Source: an uncultured Roseobacter sp. (lineage in GTDB: Bacteria > Pseudomonadota > Alphaproteobacteria > Rhodobacterales > Rhodobacteraceae). Taken from it: DNA of 64,000 bases. The notes under the pieces are model-generated. The model was not told the origin of the DNA, did not search any database, and worked only from the letters and a program-made list of their open reading frames with translations. A program made the position numbers and the translations under genes. Location: the NCBI RefSeq assembly GCF_947496515.1, contig NZ_CANMDB010000006.1, positions 62,001 through 126,000 of the forward strand, in the 5' to 3' direction. Position 1 is the stretch's first letter. Every line of letters begins with the position of its first letter. Positions 54,114 to 63,467 of the stretch are shown here, piece after piece.

Positions 54114-55406
54114 TCAGCTGACCGCCTTGCTCAGCGCCTGATCGAGATCGGCAATCAGATCGTCCGCATTCTCCGTCCCGATGGAGATGCGCACGACCCC
54201 CGGGCCCGCACCGGCCGCCTCCTGCTGTTCGGCTGTCAGCTGCCGGTGCGTGGTAGAGGCGGAATGGATCACGAGGCTGCGGGTGTCGCCCAGGTTCGCC
54301 ACATGGGAAAAGATCTCCAGCGCGTTCACGAATTTCACACAGGCCTCATACCCGCCCTTGATCGCGAAGGTGAAAAGACCGCCCGCGCCCTTGGGACAGA
54401 TTTTGGCCACCCGTTCGTGGTAGGGGGAGGATTTCAGGCCCGCGTAGGTGACGTAGTCGACGCGGTCGTCCTTCTCCAGCCAGCTGGCGACCGTCTCGGC
54501 GTTCTCCACGTGGCGTTCCATCCGCAGGCTCAGCGTCTCTGTGCCCATCAGCGTGTAATGCGCCGCCTGCGGGTTCATGGTCATACCCAGATCGCGCAGC
54601 CCGATGGCGATGGAATGAAAGGTGAAGGCCAGCGGCCCGAAGGTCTCATGGAACTTCAGCCCATGATAGGCAGGCTCCGGCTGGCTGAGCGAGGGGAATT
54701 TGTCATTCGCGGACCAGTCGAACTTGCCCGAATCCACCACGCAGCCGCCCGTTACCGTGCCGTTGCCGGTGAGGTATTTCGTGGTGGAGTGCACCACCAG
54801 CGTGGCGCCGTGTTCGATGGGGCGGCAGAGGTAGGGCGTGGCGGAGGTGTTATCGACGATCATCGGGATACCCGCCGCATCGGAAATGGCCGAGATCGCA
54901 TCCAGATCGGTGATATAGCCGCCCGGGTTCGCAATGGCCTCGCAGAAGACCGCGCGCGTGTCTTCATTGATTGCCGCTTTCACCGCGTCCAGATCGTCAA
55001 AATCGACGAAGGTCGCCTCCCAGCCAAAGCGTTTGATGGTGTGGCTGAACTGCGTGACCGTGCCGCCGTAAAGCCGGGTGGAGACGACGATGTTCTTGCC
55101 CGGCATCATCAGTGGGAACAGCGCCATGATCTGGGCCGCGTGACCCGAAGAGCAGCAGGCAGCGCCCACGCCCCCTTCCAGCGTGGCGATGCGTTCCTGC
55201 AGCACAGCAACCGTCGGGTTGGTCAGGCGTGAGTAGATATACCCCACCTCTTGCAGGTTAAAGAGGGCGGCGGCGTGATCGGCATCGCGAAAGACGTAAG
55301 CCGTCGTCTGGTAGATCGGCGTCTGCCGGGCGCCGGTGGCGGGATCGGGCCGGGCGCCTGCGTGAATCTGCAGCGTATCAAAGCCATAGTCTGGGCCGTC
55401 TGTCAT
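54114..55406 (-). CDS. metY: O-acetylhomoserine sulfhydrylase-type PLP enzyme
   Basis: A 430-aa Cys/Met metabolism PLP enzyme making homocysteine from O-acetylhomoserine and sulfide. QTPIYQTTAYVFRDADHAAALF at the N-terminus and the PLP lysine in VVHSTTKYLTGNG near residue 213 identify the family. Length of about 430 aa fits MetY rather than the shorter MetB/MetZ. AGGAGGACATCCC precedes the ATG. No SAM riboswitch is recognised in the 72-base leader. Confidence 0.93.
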   Translation of the reverse strand: MTDGPDYGFDTLQIHAGARPDPATGARQTPIYQTTAYVFRDADHAAALFNLQEVGYIYSRLTNPTVAVLQERIATLEGGVGAACCSSGHAAQIMALFPLMMPGKNIVVSTRLYGGTVTQFSHTIKRFGWEATFVDFDDLDAVKAAINEDTRAVFCEAIANPGGYITDLDAISAISDAAGIPMIVDNTSATPYLCRPIEHGATLVVHSTTKYLTGNGTVTGGCVVDSGKFDWSANDKFPSLSQPEPAYHGLKFHETFGPLAFTFHSIAIGLRDLGMTMNPQAAHYTLMGTETLSLRMERHVENAETVASWLEKDDRVDYVTYAGLKSSPYHERVAKICPKGAGGLFTFAIKGGYEACVKFVNALEIFSHVANLGDTRSLVIHSASTTHRQLTAEQQEAAGAGPGVVRISIGTENADDLIADLDQALSKAVS

Positions 55407-55478
55407 GGGATGTCCTCCTGGTGGATCTTGTTGGCGCTATCGATAGGCGATGGGGTGCCGGGGGACAAGGCCGGGGCC

Positions 55479-56486
55479 TCAGCGCATCCAGAAGCCATTG
55501 GACTTGATCCGGTTGCGGATTGCCTGTTCGCGCCGGGGCAGGGCGTTTTGATCAAAGAGCGCGCGCACCTTGGCGCCGCGGCGCTGGTAGACCATGCGCT
55601 TGATGGGCTCGTGCTGTTTGAGCAGTTTCTTGAGCCGGTTGGGGGCGGCAACGTCTTCCAATACGCGGATCGTGTGATCGCTCTCGCGGGCGTAGAGCAG
55701 CGGAAAGAGCCGGTAGTGACAGCTAACCGTTCCATCCAGCAACCCCGGCGGCAGCGCATCGCGCGCGCCTCCCAGAGCATGGATCACCAGCGGCAGCGCG
55801 ATCTGGTCGAGCCACGGAAACAGCGTCTGTGCGCTGAGCGCGTCAGGCGGGTCGTCGCGGATCGCCAGCGCGTAGTCTTCAAAGAGCGCGCCGAACCGCC
55901 GCGGGCAGGCACCGTAAAAGAACCCAGCATTGAAATAGAGGTATCTGCGCCAGTGCTCCTCCGGTTGCCCGGGGTCCAGAGAGCTGGGGAAATCCAGTCC
56001 GAACTTGTCATAGAGCGACTGCCAGATGCCCGCGTAGCCGGGCCCGTAAAGCGCAGGCTTGGGCCAGGTCCCCTCGCGCCGCAGGGAGGCAGAGGGGCGG
56101 TTGAAGTCAAAAGGCACCGCGCCGAGCTCTCCGGTGATCAGCGTATCGGTGTCGAAAAAGAGAAACGGCACGCCTTCGGGCATCTCGCGCAGCAGCTCGA
56201 TCTTGTTGCCCTGCGGATAGTCTTTGCCGAAATGACGGCTCTCAAAGGGCAGTATCCTCGCGCCAAGGCTCTCCAGCATCTCGCGCGCCTCTGCATCTCG
56301 GATGCGCGGATCGCGCGGCCAGTGGGGACCGGGTTGCGGCTCTGCCACGTAAAGCTGACCGGTAAAGCCCGGGCTGCAATGGCGCAACGACGCCGCAAAG
56401 AGCAGCGCCTCGTAGGTCAGGCGACCGTGCTGGGCGACGACCACGACATTGAAGCCGGTTTGTGAGGGCGATCCCGCGTCGGCCAT
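55479..56486 (-). CDS. GT-A-type glycosyltransferase-like protein
   Basis: A 335-aa cytoplasmic protein with a Rossmann-like N-terminus (FNVVVVAQHGRLTYEALLFAASL) and a DxD motif in LFFDTDTLITGEL, as in GT-A nucleotide-sugar transferases such as family 8. LYFNAGFFYGACPRRFG also fits. The start at 56486 is the last ATG before the domain; the frame stays open to 56798 but without coding character. Acceptor and sugar unknown. metY follows 72 bases downstream. Confidence 0.75.
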   Translation of the reverse strand: MADAGSPSQTGFNVVVVAQHGRLTYEALLFAASLRHCSPGFTGQLYVAEPQPGPHWPRDPRIRDAEAREMLESLGARILPFESRHFGKDYPQGNKIELLREMPEGVPFLFFDTDTLITGELGAVPFDFNRPSASLRREGTWPKPALYGPGYAGIWQSLYDKFGLDFPSSLDPGQPEEHWRRYLYFNAGFFYGACPRRFGALFEDYALAIRDDPPDALSAQTLFPWLDQIALPLVIHALGGARDALPPGLLDGTVSCHYRLFPLLYARESDHTIRVLEDVAAPNRLKKLLKQHEPIKRMVYQRRGAKVRALFDQNALPRREQAIRNRIKSNGFWMR

Positions 56487-56950
56487 CTTTGCCCGTTGGT
56501 TGCGTGCAGTTGCGCTCAGCATTGCAGAGGCCTGGCTACTCCACAAGAAGGCTGTGCCCGGGTGGCGAAAACGGCTGGTTTTCGATTGCTGCGTTGAGCC
56601 GTGGCTTGTGTTGAGGGACGCGCTCGGTGGTACCGAGACGTTTCCGTCAACACGGGCCGAGGGCGCTCGATTTTTGCAAGAACCTCGACATCTGGTGCGG
56701 CGGTGACTGTTCGTCACAGGGATGGCGCATAGCCATTGCTTGCAGACATTTTGCAGCTGCCGGGAGCGCGAAAGTCGCGTCTGTCCCCGAGGATGCAAGG
56801 CTCCCCAACGCGCAGCGATACAAAGGCGCCGACGACCGCGAGCAGCTTTCCGACGACGCTCTCAGTATCCCACCAAGCAGAACGATGCCGCGCCAGAAAT
56901 GTGACGCACCTTCCGCGATGTCATTGAAAGGGAGCAAAGATGAAGCGGCA
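56487..56950. other. 464-base stretch without a supported gene
   Basis: Short open frames exist on both strands but none has a ribosome site plus a recognisable family. Two small hairpins are visible: CTCGGT/ACCGAG near 56617-56635 and GTGAC/GTCAC near 56703-56717. It must contain the promoter for the glycosyltransferase-like gene. A small RNA or a remnant gene cannot be excluded. Confidence 0.5.
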
Positions 56951-57027
56951 TGGTAGGCCCGGCAGGACTTGAACCCGCAACCAAAGCGTTATGAGCGCTC
57001 TGCTCTAACCAATTGAGCTACAGGCCC
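56951..57027 (-). tRNA. tRNA with CAT anticodon, probably tRNA-Ile2
   Basis: The reverse strand folds into a 77-base cloverleaf: acceptor GGGCCTG with CGGGCCT, D-arm GCTC/GAGC, anticodon stem GAGCG/CGCTT around CTCATAA, T-arm GCGGG/CCTGC with TTCAAGT, discriminator A and encoded CCA. CAT may be read as Met or, after lysidine modification by TilS, as Ile (AUA). The body resembles tRNA-Ile2 more than elongator Met, and it lacks initiator features. Confidence 0.9.
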
Positions 57028-57157
57028 GCCATGGGCTTGTGGGTAAGCGTGCCCGTGCGCCGCGTCAAGAGCCGCCGTTGCCGGTTGCGGACGTTGCATG
57101 CGGCAAGTGAATGCTCTAACCCCCAAAGCAATCTCGCCGCCGCGCAAGGACGCCAGA

Positions 57158-58204
57158 ATGACATCGCAGAAAAACGGGATCACCTACGCGGATGCGGGTG
57201 TTGATATCGACGCCGGAAACGCGCTGGTGGACCGCATCAGACCGGCTGCGAAGGCCACGGACAGACCCGGTGTCATGGCAGGTCTCGGTGGGTTCGGCGC
57301 GCTCTTTGATCTCAGGGCCGCAGGCTATACCGACCCTGTTCTGGTGGCGGCGACCGACGGTGTGGGCACCAAGCTGCGCATCGCGATCGACACCGGTCAT
57401 GTGGATCACGTGGGCGTCGATCTGGTGGCCATGTGCGTCAACGATCTGGTGTGTCAGGGCGCGGAGCCCTTGTTTTTCCTCGATTACTTTGCAACGGGCG
57501 CGCTGGAGACCGATACGGCCGCGCGCATTATCGAAGGCATTGCGCGCGGGTGCTCGTCGGCGGGCACCGCGCTGATCGGTGGTGAGACCGCGGAGATGCC
57601 CGGCATGTACCCGCCGGGGGATTTCGATCTGGCGGGTTTTGCCGTTGGCGCGATGGAGCGCGGAGCTGCCTTGCCTGCTGGCGTGGCACAAGGCGATGTG
57701 CTGCTGGGACTCGCGTCCGATGGCGTGCACTCCAACGGCTACAGCCTGGTGCGTAAATTAGTGGAGATCGCAGGCCTCGACTGGGATGCAGCTTGCCCGT
57801 GGTCTGACACCACGCTCGGGGCCGAGCTGCTGACACCCACGCGGCTCTACGTGAAACCCGCGCTGCAGGCGATCCGGGCAGGCGGTGTGCATGCGCTGGC
57901 CCATATCACCGGCGGTGGTCTGACGGAAAATCTGCCGCGGGTTTTGCCGGAGGAGCTGGGCGCGCAGATCAACCTGTCGAGCTGGACGCTGCCGCCTGTC
58001 TTTGACTGGATGGCCGAGACGGGCGATATGGCAGAGGCGGAGCTGCTCAAGACCTTCAATTGCGGCATCGGTATGATCCTCGTGGTGGCCCCTGCGCGCG
58101 CCGATGCGCTTTGCCAGCTGCTGCGTGCCGCAGGCGAAAAGGTGATGACCATCGGGACCGTCACCAGTCAGCCGGGCGTTGCCTATCAGGGCAGCCTGCG
58201 TTGA
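57158..58204 (+). CDS. purM: Phosphoribosylformylglycinamidine cyclo-ligase PurM
   Basis: The AIR synthetase of purine biosynthesis, 348 aa. Conserved segments are [36 protein letters not shown] (positions 57358-57443), [11 protein letters not shown] and the late [13 protein letters not shown]. The start at 57158 follows AAGGACGCCAGA. Its stop overlaps the TTG start of purN, coupling the two. Purine control sites are not recognised upstream. Confidence 0.97.
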   Translation: MTSQKNGITYADAGVDIDAGNALVDRIRPAAKATDRPGVMAGLGGFGALFDLRAAGYTDPVLVAATDGVGTKLRIAIDTGHVDHVGVDLVAMCVNDLVCQGAEPLFFLDYFATGALETDTAARIIEGIARGCSSAGTALIGGETAEMPGMYPPGDFDLAGFAVGAMERGAALPAGVAQGDVLLGLASDGVHSNGYSLVRKLVEIAGLDWDAACPWSDTTLGAELLTPTRLYVKPALQAIRAGGVHALAHITGGGLTENLPRVLPEELGAQINLSSWTLPPVFDWMAETGDMAEAELLKTFNCGIGMILVVAPARADALCQLLRAAGEKVMTIGTVTSQPGVAYQGSLR

Positions 58205-58797
58205 CCAAACGGGTGGCGATCTTCATCTCGGGCGGCGGGTCGAACATGCTCCGGCTGATCGACAGCATGACAGGCGATCACCCGGCCCGTGCCTGCGTGG
58301 TGCTGTCGAACACGCCCACGGCGGGCGGGCTGGAGAAGGCCGAGGCACGCGGCATCCCCACCGAGGTGGTCCGTCATCAGCCCTTTGACGGCGACCGCAC
58401 TGCCTTTGAGCACGCGATCGAGGCCGCCATCAGCCCTTACGCACCCGATATCATCTGCCTTGCCGGTTTCATGCGCAAGCTGACGGCGGGTTTCGTCGAC
58501 CCGTGGCGCGGCAGGATGCTGAACATTCACCCGTCGCTTCTGCCCAAATACCGCGGCTTGCGCACCCACGCGCGGGCGCTGGAGGCCGGTGACCGGTTGC
58601 ACGGCTGCACGGTGCACGAGGTCACACCCGCGCTCGATGACGGCCCTGTGCTGGGTCAGGCGGAGGTCAGGGTGCAGGACGATGATACCGCCGATACATT
58701 GGCCACCCGCGTGCTGGCGCGTGAGCACCAGTTGTACCCCGCGGTGCTGGCTCGATTTGCGGCGGGTAACATGGACTTGCTCTATCTCCCTGCCTGA
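58201..58797 (+). CDS. purN: Phosphoribosylglycinamide formyltransferase PurN
   Basis: The formyl-THF-dependent GAR transformylase, 198 aa. [14 protein letters not shown] near the N-terminus and the folate-site [11 protein letters not shown] followed by [18 protein letters not shown] (positions 58603-58656) are diagnostic. It starts with TTG overlapping the purM stop (TTGA); the only in-frame alternative nearby is GTG 58213, which would cut into the first strand. Confidence 0.95.
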   Translation: MTKRVAIFISGGGSNMLRLIDSMTGDHPARACVVLSNTPTAGGLEKAEARGIPTEVVRHQPFDGDRTAFEHAIEAAISPYAPDIICLAGFMRKLTAGFVDPWRGRMLNIHPSLLPKYRGLRTHARALEAGDRLHGCTVHEVTPALDDGPVLGQAEVRVQDDDTADTLATRVLAREHQLYPAVLARFAAGNMDLLYLPA

Positions 58798-58883
58798 GGG
58801 CGGTTCTGGTCAAAGTGTCGCGGCTCGTGTAACAACGGCGGATAGGGTGAAACCGAATAAACGCCAAGATAACGAAAGCCCGC

Positions 58884-60044
58884 ATGAAAACACTCACGAC
58901 GACCGAAGAACTGGCGGCATTCTGCGAGGCAGCCGCGCGTCATGAGTATGTGACCGTCGATACCGAGTTCCTGCGCGAGCGCACATATTATTCCAAGCTC
59001 TGCCTCATTCAACTGGCGATGCCGGGTGAGGATGACAGCACCGCGGTGTTGGTCGACCCATTGGCGGACGGGCTGTCGCTGGAGCCGCTCTACGCTCTGT
59101 TTCGCGACACGTCGGTGGTCAAGGTATTTCACGCCGCGCGCCAGGACCTTGAGATATTCTACATCGACGCACAGGTCTTTCCCGAGCCGCTGTTTGACAC
59201 GCAAGTTGCCGCCATGGTTTGCGGATTCGGCGAACAGGTTGGCTATGAGACGCTGGTGCGGCGGATCGCCAAGACCACGCTCGACAAGACCTCGCGTTTC
59301 ACTGACTGGTCCCGCCGCCCGCTGACAGATGCGCAAAAGACCTATGCGCTCGCCGATGTCACGCATCTGCGCCGGATCTACGAGTTTCTCGCGGCCAAGC
59401 TGGAAGAGACCGGCCGCAGCCGCTGGGTGCGCGAAGAGCTGTCCGTGCTGACCACGCCCGAGACCTATGTGACCAAGCCCGAAGACGCCTGGCGCCGCAT
59501 CAAGACCCGGAGCAATTCGCCCCGTTTTCTGGCCGTGGTGCGCACGCTGGCCGCATTTCGCGAAGAGTTTGCCCAGGTGCGCAATATCCCCCGGAACCGG
59601 GTCTTCAAGGACGACGCGCTGGTGGAACTGGCCTCCAACAAGCCCAAGAGCCACGAAGAGCTGGGCCGCTCCCGGCTTCTGCTGCGCGAGGCGCGGCGCG
59701 GGGATATCGCCGACGGGATCCTCAAAGCGGTGGCTGAGGGGGTCGCGTGTCCCAACGACGATCTGCCGCGTCCGGACAAGGGGCGCGACAAACTGCAGGT
59801 CAACCCGGCACTGGCGGATCTGCTGCGGGTGCTGCTCAAGGCCAAGACCGAGAGCGCCGGGGTCGCCGCCAAGCTGATCGCCCCTGCAGCGGATCTCGAC
59901 GCGATCGCTGCCGGTTTGCGGGATGTCGCGGCGCTGCGTGGCTGGCGGCTGGAGGTGTTTGGCAGTGACGCGCTGAGGCTGTGCGACGGCAAGATTGCAC
60001 TTGCAGCGGACGGTTCGGATGTGCGGGTCGTGGCGCTCGACTGA
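58884..60044 (+). CDS. rnd: Ribonuclease D
   Basis: A 386-aa 3'-to-5' exonuclease for tRNA maturation. DEDD-type catalytic motifs are visible: VTVDTEFLRERTYYSKL near residue 22, FHAARQDLEIF and the Y-x3-D region TYALADVTHL. An HRDC domain follows (FLAVVRTLAAFREEFAQ). Separated from purN by about 86 bases and not obviously coupled. Size is standard for proteobacteria. Confidence 0.95.
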   Translation: MKTLTTTEELAAFCEAAARHEYVTVDTEFLRERTYYSKLCLIQLAMPGEDDSTAVLVDPLADGLSLEPLYALFRDTSVVKVFHAARQDLEIFYIDAQVFPEPLFDTQVAAMVCGFGEQVGYETLVRRIAKTTLDKTSRFTDWSRRPLTDAQKTYALADVTHLRRIYEFLAAKLEETGRSRWVREELSVLTTPETYVTKPEDAWRRIKTRSNSPRFLAVVRTLAAFREEFAQVRNIPRNRVFKDDALVELASNKPKSHEELGRSRLLLREARRGDIADGILKAVAEGVACPNDDLPRPDKGRDKLQVNPALADLLRVLLKAKTESAGVAAKLIAPAADLDAIAAGLRDVAALRGWRLEVFGSDALRLCDGKIALAADGSDVRVVALD

Positions 60045-60228
60045 GCGTTGGACGGGCATCTGGCGGAAAAAGCCGTGTGGCAGGCCTTGCCAGAGGTGGT
60101 ATGCCGGGTTGCGACAACCGGATCGCACCTAGAGCTGCTGTGGCGTTCCAGACGGCCAACCGTGCCAGCGGCAGCCATATCTACAGCAATGTACCCGCGA
60201 TGACGCGCCCTTGGGAGGGTGCGGTCGG

Positions 60229-60747
60229 TTAGCGCCGCGCCTGCAGCGCGTTGCGCTCCGCTTCGACCCGGATCGTGCGGGCACCGGCGAGGGTCTGATC
60301 CGTGACCTTGCGGGCCACGACAACCTGCCGTGTCGGCTCCGGTCCTTGTGTACGCGTTTGGCTGCGCCGCGCTTCGAGCCGGTAGCTCAACACACCGTCG
60401 ACGGCGGTTTCGTCATCGTTCACGGGCGTCAGGCGCACATCATAGACCCCCTGCCGATCGGCAATGCCGGTTGCGCGGATGATGGCGCCGCCGGGCACCC
60501 TGTCGATCACCAGATTGCTGATGCTGCCCACGGGGCTGCCCGTGTAGGTGTCCACCGTTCGTCTGGCACTGAAGATACCCGTGCGGGCCGGGATCAGCGG
60601 GTTGGTCTGCTCGACCGTCGTCACAGGCACTGGCGCAGGTTCGCTGCGGCCGAACCAGTTGAAGGGATTTACGCGGCTGTCGCGCACGCTGCTGCATGCC
60701 GAGATGACCGTGGTCGCAACCAGAAGGGCGGAAACTGTCCTGCGCAT
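60229..60747 (-). CDS. Putative lipoprotein of unknown function
   Basis: A 172-aa protein with a lipoprotein signal (TVSALLVATTVISAC, lipobox ISAC near residue 21). The mature part begins SSVRDSRVNPFNWFGRSE and contains a domain starting VGSISNLVIDRVPGGAIIRATG and ending in a basic tail. Probably anchored to a membrane on the periplasmic side. No named family is recognised. The ATG at 60747 is preferred to that at 60759. Confidence 0.75.
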   Translation of the reverse strand: MRRTVSALLVATTVISACSSVRDSRVNPFNWFGRSEPAPVPVTTVEQTNPLIPARTGIFSARRTVDTYTGSPVGSISNLVIDRVPGGAIIRATGIADRQGVYDVRLTPVNDDETAVDGVLSYRLEARRSQTRTQGPEPTRQVVVARKVTDQTLAGARTIRVEAERNALQARR

Positions 60748-60870
60748 GGGGCCTGCCATTTGTTCTTGTTGCTTTGGGTTAGCGCATCTGGCCGGGCTTG
60801 AAAAGCGTCAAGGCGGTCTGGACCTTTGGCGGTGTGCGCCTTACCTCTGCGGCAACAGGCGGAGGACGCG

Positions 60871-61275
60871 ATGGCGCAGGCAGCATTCGAAGAACTGGTG
60901 GAGGATTTCGAGTTTCTCGATGACTGGGAAGACCGCTACCGGATGGTCATCGAAGAGGGCAAGGCGATGGACCCGCTTGATCCCGCGCTCAAGGTGCCTG
61001 CAACCAAGGTCGACGGCTGTGCCAGCCAGGTCTGGTTGCATGCGGTTACAGAGGACGGGCAGCTGACCTTCGACGGGGAGAGCGATGCGATGATAGTCAA
61101 CGGTCTGATCGCCGTGCTGCGCAAGCTCTATAACGGTTTGCCCCTTGCAGAAGTCCGCGCGGTGGATGCCGCGGCGGAGATGGGGCGTCTGGGCCTCAAC
61201 GATCATTTGTCGGCACAACGCTCCAACGGGCTTCGGGCGATGATCGACCGGATCCGGTCTGTTTCCCAAGGGTGA
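60871..61275 (+). CDS. sufE: SufE family cysteine desulfuration protein
   Basis: A 134-aa SufE that accepts sulfur from SufS and passes it to the SUF iron-sulfur scaffold. The active cysteine is in KVDGCASQVWL near residue 50, and the C-terminal GLNDHLSAQRSNGL is typical. GGAGGACGCG precedes the ATG. No other suf genes are adjacent; in this group sufE is often unlinked. Confidence 0.95.
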   Translation: MAQAAFEELVEDFEFLDDWEDRYRMVIEEGKAMDPLDPALKVPATKVDGCASQVWLHAVTEDGQLTFDGESDAMIVNGLIAVLRKLYNGLPLAEVRAVDAAAEMGRLGLNDHLSAQRSNGLRAMIDRIRSVSQG

Positions 61276-61318
61276 GCTGGGCGCGCGAATGGCTTTGCAA
61301 AGCCATTCTCCCCAGCGG

Positions 61319-61951
61319 TCAGAGCGCGCTCAGATGGCGGGCAAGATCGCCGTAGCCGGTCAGGCGGCGCTCGAATGTCAGGCCCAGCCGCTCGGCGCAG
61401 TCGCGTGCCTTTTCCGTCAGGGCCGGATCATCGGTCTGAGCCTGATAGATCAGCTTGTCGTAGTTGCCGAAGTACATGTCCCGCAGTTCCGGATGCCGGT
61501 CGAGCCCCATGGGACGGGTCACGAAAGCATCGAACTGGCGCACCAGAAAATCCGTGAGGTAAAATGCGGTCATTTCCTCTTCGGCCAGTTCGGCAAAGCG
61601 ATCGTTGCCTTCGAAAAAGGCATAGCAATGCGGGCCGGGGATCATATCGACCCCCAGCTCCTCGCAGGCGGCGGCCAGCAGACCGCCGGTGCCGCAATCG
61701 GCATAGACCACAAAGATGTCGTCATAGGCGGTCCGGTGCTTTGCCACGGCCTCTCGGACCCCTACGGTGATCTTGTCGGGTGTCAGATGGTACTTGGCGG
61801 GCAGGCAGGTCAGATCCAGATGATCCCAGCCATTGAGTCTCTTGAGATCCAGGATCTCGCGGGCCAATGCACCGCAGGCCACCAGCAGAATCCTGCCCGT
61901 CGCGCGCGGTGCAAGGCCCTCATCGGTCAGCCGGGCGTCACTGGGCAGCAT
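61319..61951 (-). CDS. DUF1638 domain protein
   Basis: A 210-aa protein of the DUF1638 family. It has RILLVACGALAREI near the start, ADCGTGG, and repeated Cys, His and Glu residues (GPHCYAFFEGNDRF) that could bind a metal or cofactor. The family often sits with corrinoid methyltransferase genes, as here. Its role is not established. The start at 61951 overlaps the YbjQ stop by 14 bases. Confidence 0.88.
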   Translation of the reverse strand: MLPSDARLTDEGLAPRATGRILLVACGALAREILDLKRLNGWDHLDLTCLPAKYHLTPDKITVGVREAVAKHRTAYDDIFVVYADCGTGGLLAAACEELGVDMIPGPHCYAFFEGNDRFAELAEEEMTAFYLTDFLVRQFDAFVTRPMGLDRHPELRDMYFGNYDKLIYQAQTDDPALTEKARDCAERLGLTFERRLTGYGDLARHLSAL

Positions 61952-62261
61952 CGAGCCGCACCGCCGTGCCATAGGCCACGATCTCCGACGCGCCGCCCAT
62001 GATCTGCGACGTCTCGAAGCGCACCGCCACCACCGCATCTGCGCCGAGCGCCTCGGCCTGCGCGATCATCCGGTCGAGCGCCTGCTCGCGCGCGCCTGCC
62101 ATCAGGGAGGAATAGCCCCTTACCTCACCGCCCACGAGGTTCTTGAGACCAGCAACGATATCGGTGCCGATATGTTTGGCCCGAACGGTGGAGCCGCGTA
62201 CCAGACCGAGGGTTTCGGTGATCTCCGCGCCGGCGATCCGGGAGGTGGTGGCCACGCGCAT
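61938..62261 (-). CDS. ybjQ: YbjQ/UPF0145 family protein
   Basis: A 107-aa protein matching the YbjQ family: MRVATTSRIAG start, the glycine-rich DIVAGLKNLVGGEVRGYSSL core and the late ALGADAVVAVRFE. Named a heavy-metal-binding-like domain, but no function is proven. The ATG at 62261 matches the E. coli N-terminus; a TTG at 62267 overlaps the upstream stop. Confidence 0.9.
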   Translation of the reverse strand: MRVATTSRIAGAEITETLGLVRGSTVRAKHIGTDIVAGLKNLVGGEVRGYSSLMAGAREQALDRMIAQAEALGADAVVAVRFETSQIMGGASEIVAYGTAVRLDAAQ

Positions 62262-62263
62262 GT

Positions 62264-62479
62264 TCAATGTTCTATCCGGTCGTAGTGGTCATCCTCGGCG
62301 CTGCGCAGCCTTTCTGCGATGACCCGGTAGGCGATGTAGCCAACCAATCCCGCGGGTATGAACGCGAGCCCTGCAAAAGGCACCTGCAGCGTTGCCAGCA
62401 GGATTGCCGCGAGCCAGAGGGTGACGCCCGCCGCTACCAGCACGCAGACCAGAATGAGAACGAGTTTTTCAAGTGGCAT
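62264..62479 (-). CDS. Small two-helix membrane protein
   Basis: A 71-aa protein with two membrane helices (LEKLVLILVCVLVAAGVTLWLAAILL and GLAFIPAGLVGYIAYRVI regions, positions 62322-62473) and a charged C-terminus. AAAGGAAAGCCG precedes the ATG at 62479. It sits between the corrinoid protein and YbjQ and overlaps or abuts the latter. Function unknown. Confidence 0.75.
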   Translation of the reverse strand: MPLEKLVLILVCVLVAAGVTLWLAAILLATLQVPFAGLAFIPAGLVGYIAYRVIAERLRSAEDDHYDRIEH

Positions 62480-62551
62480 CGGCTTTCCTTTCACAAAGAA
62501 CATAAGGACGCCCGGTGCGGCGTGCCAGAGGTTCGTGCCGGACTTGCCCGC

Positions 62552-63250
62552 TCAGGCGCTCATCTGGTTGTGCTTGCGCGCGATGAATTCCTTGGCCGTC
62601 TCCACTGCAACGGCGGCATCGCGGCAATAGGCATCGGCACCGATGGCGCGACCGAACTCCTCGTTCAGCGGTGCGCCGCCCACCAGCACGATGTAGTCGT
62701 CGCGCACGCCCTGCTCGACCATCGTGTCGATCACCACCTTCATGTAAGGCATCGTGGTCGTCAGCAGCGCTGACATGCCGAGGATGTCGGGCGCTTCCGT
62801 TTCCAGTGCGGCCATGTATTTCTCGACCGCGTTGTTGATGCCAAGATCGATCACCTCGAAACCCGCACCTTCCATCATCATGCCGACGAGGTTCTTGCCG
62901 ATGTCATGGATGTCGCCCTTGACGGTGCCGATCACCATCTTGCCCATGCGCGGTGCACCGGTTTCGATCAGCAACGGCTTTAGGATCGCCATGCCGCCCT
63001 TCATCGCGTTGGCTGCCAGCAGCACCTCGGGGACAAAAAGGATTCCGTCGCGGAAATCATGGCCCACGATGGTCATACCGCCGACCAGCGCCTTGGTCAG
63101 AATGTCATAGGGCTGCCAGCCGCGCTCCAGCAGGATGTTGACGGCCTCCTCGATCTCTTCCTTGAGGCCATCGTAAAGATCGTCGAACATCTGCTGGACG
63201 AGTTCCTCATCGTCCAGTTCCGCCAGGATGAGTTCTTCTTCGTCCGACAT
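62552..63250 (-). CDS. Free-standing corrinoid (B12-binding) methyltransferase protein
   Basis: A 232-aa corrinoid protein: a helical cap domain (residues 1-95) followed by a Rossmann-like B12 domain with the cobalt-ligating D113-x-H115-x-x-G118 in GTVKGDIHDIGKNL. It carries methyl groups between methyltransferases, like MtbC or the B12 modules of MetH. No methyltransferase partner is adjacent. In roseobacters the B12 module of a split methionine synthase is one candidate role. First gene of a reverse operon with the membrane peptide, YbjQ and DUF1638. Confidence 0.92.
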   Translation of the reverse strand: MSDEEELILAELDDEELVQQMFDDLYDGLKEEIEEAVNILLERGWQPYDILTKALVGGMTIVGHDFRDGILFVPEVLLAANAMKGGMAILKPLLIETGAPRMGKMVIGTVKGDIHDIGKNLVGMMMEGAGFEVIDLGINNAVEKYMAALETEAPDILGMSALLTTTMPYMKVVIDTMVEQGVRDDYIVLVGGAPLNEEFGRAIGADAYCRDAAVAVETAKEFIARKHNQMSA

Positions 63251-63467
63251 GGGCTTTCCTTTGCGGCGCGGCGCACGCTTGGCGCCGGGGTCTTCGTTCT
63301 TTTCTTGTGACAGAACGCAACGAGCCGACTGTCCGGATTGCGACATCAAGACAACGCTGTGCGACCCGCTAGGGTAAAAAATAGGGTCGGGGAGGGGCCG
63401 CACACAAGGGCGCGAATGCGATCAAATCGCGAAAACTTCTCATAAAGATCATTCGGTCAGGCGGTGG

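Noticed and set aside
56647-56937. 96-codon minus-strand open frame before the CAT tRNA
   Set aside because: No supporting ribosome site or recognisable domain; composition is unlike neighbouring proteins. Kept as part of the non-coding stretch.
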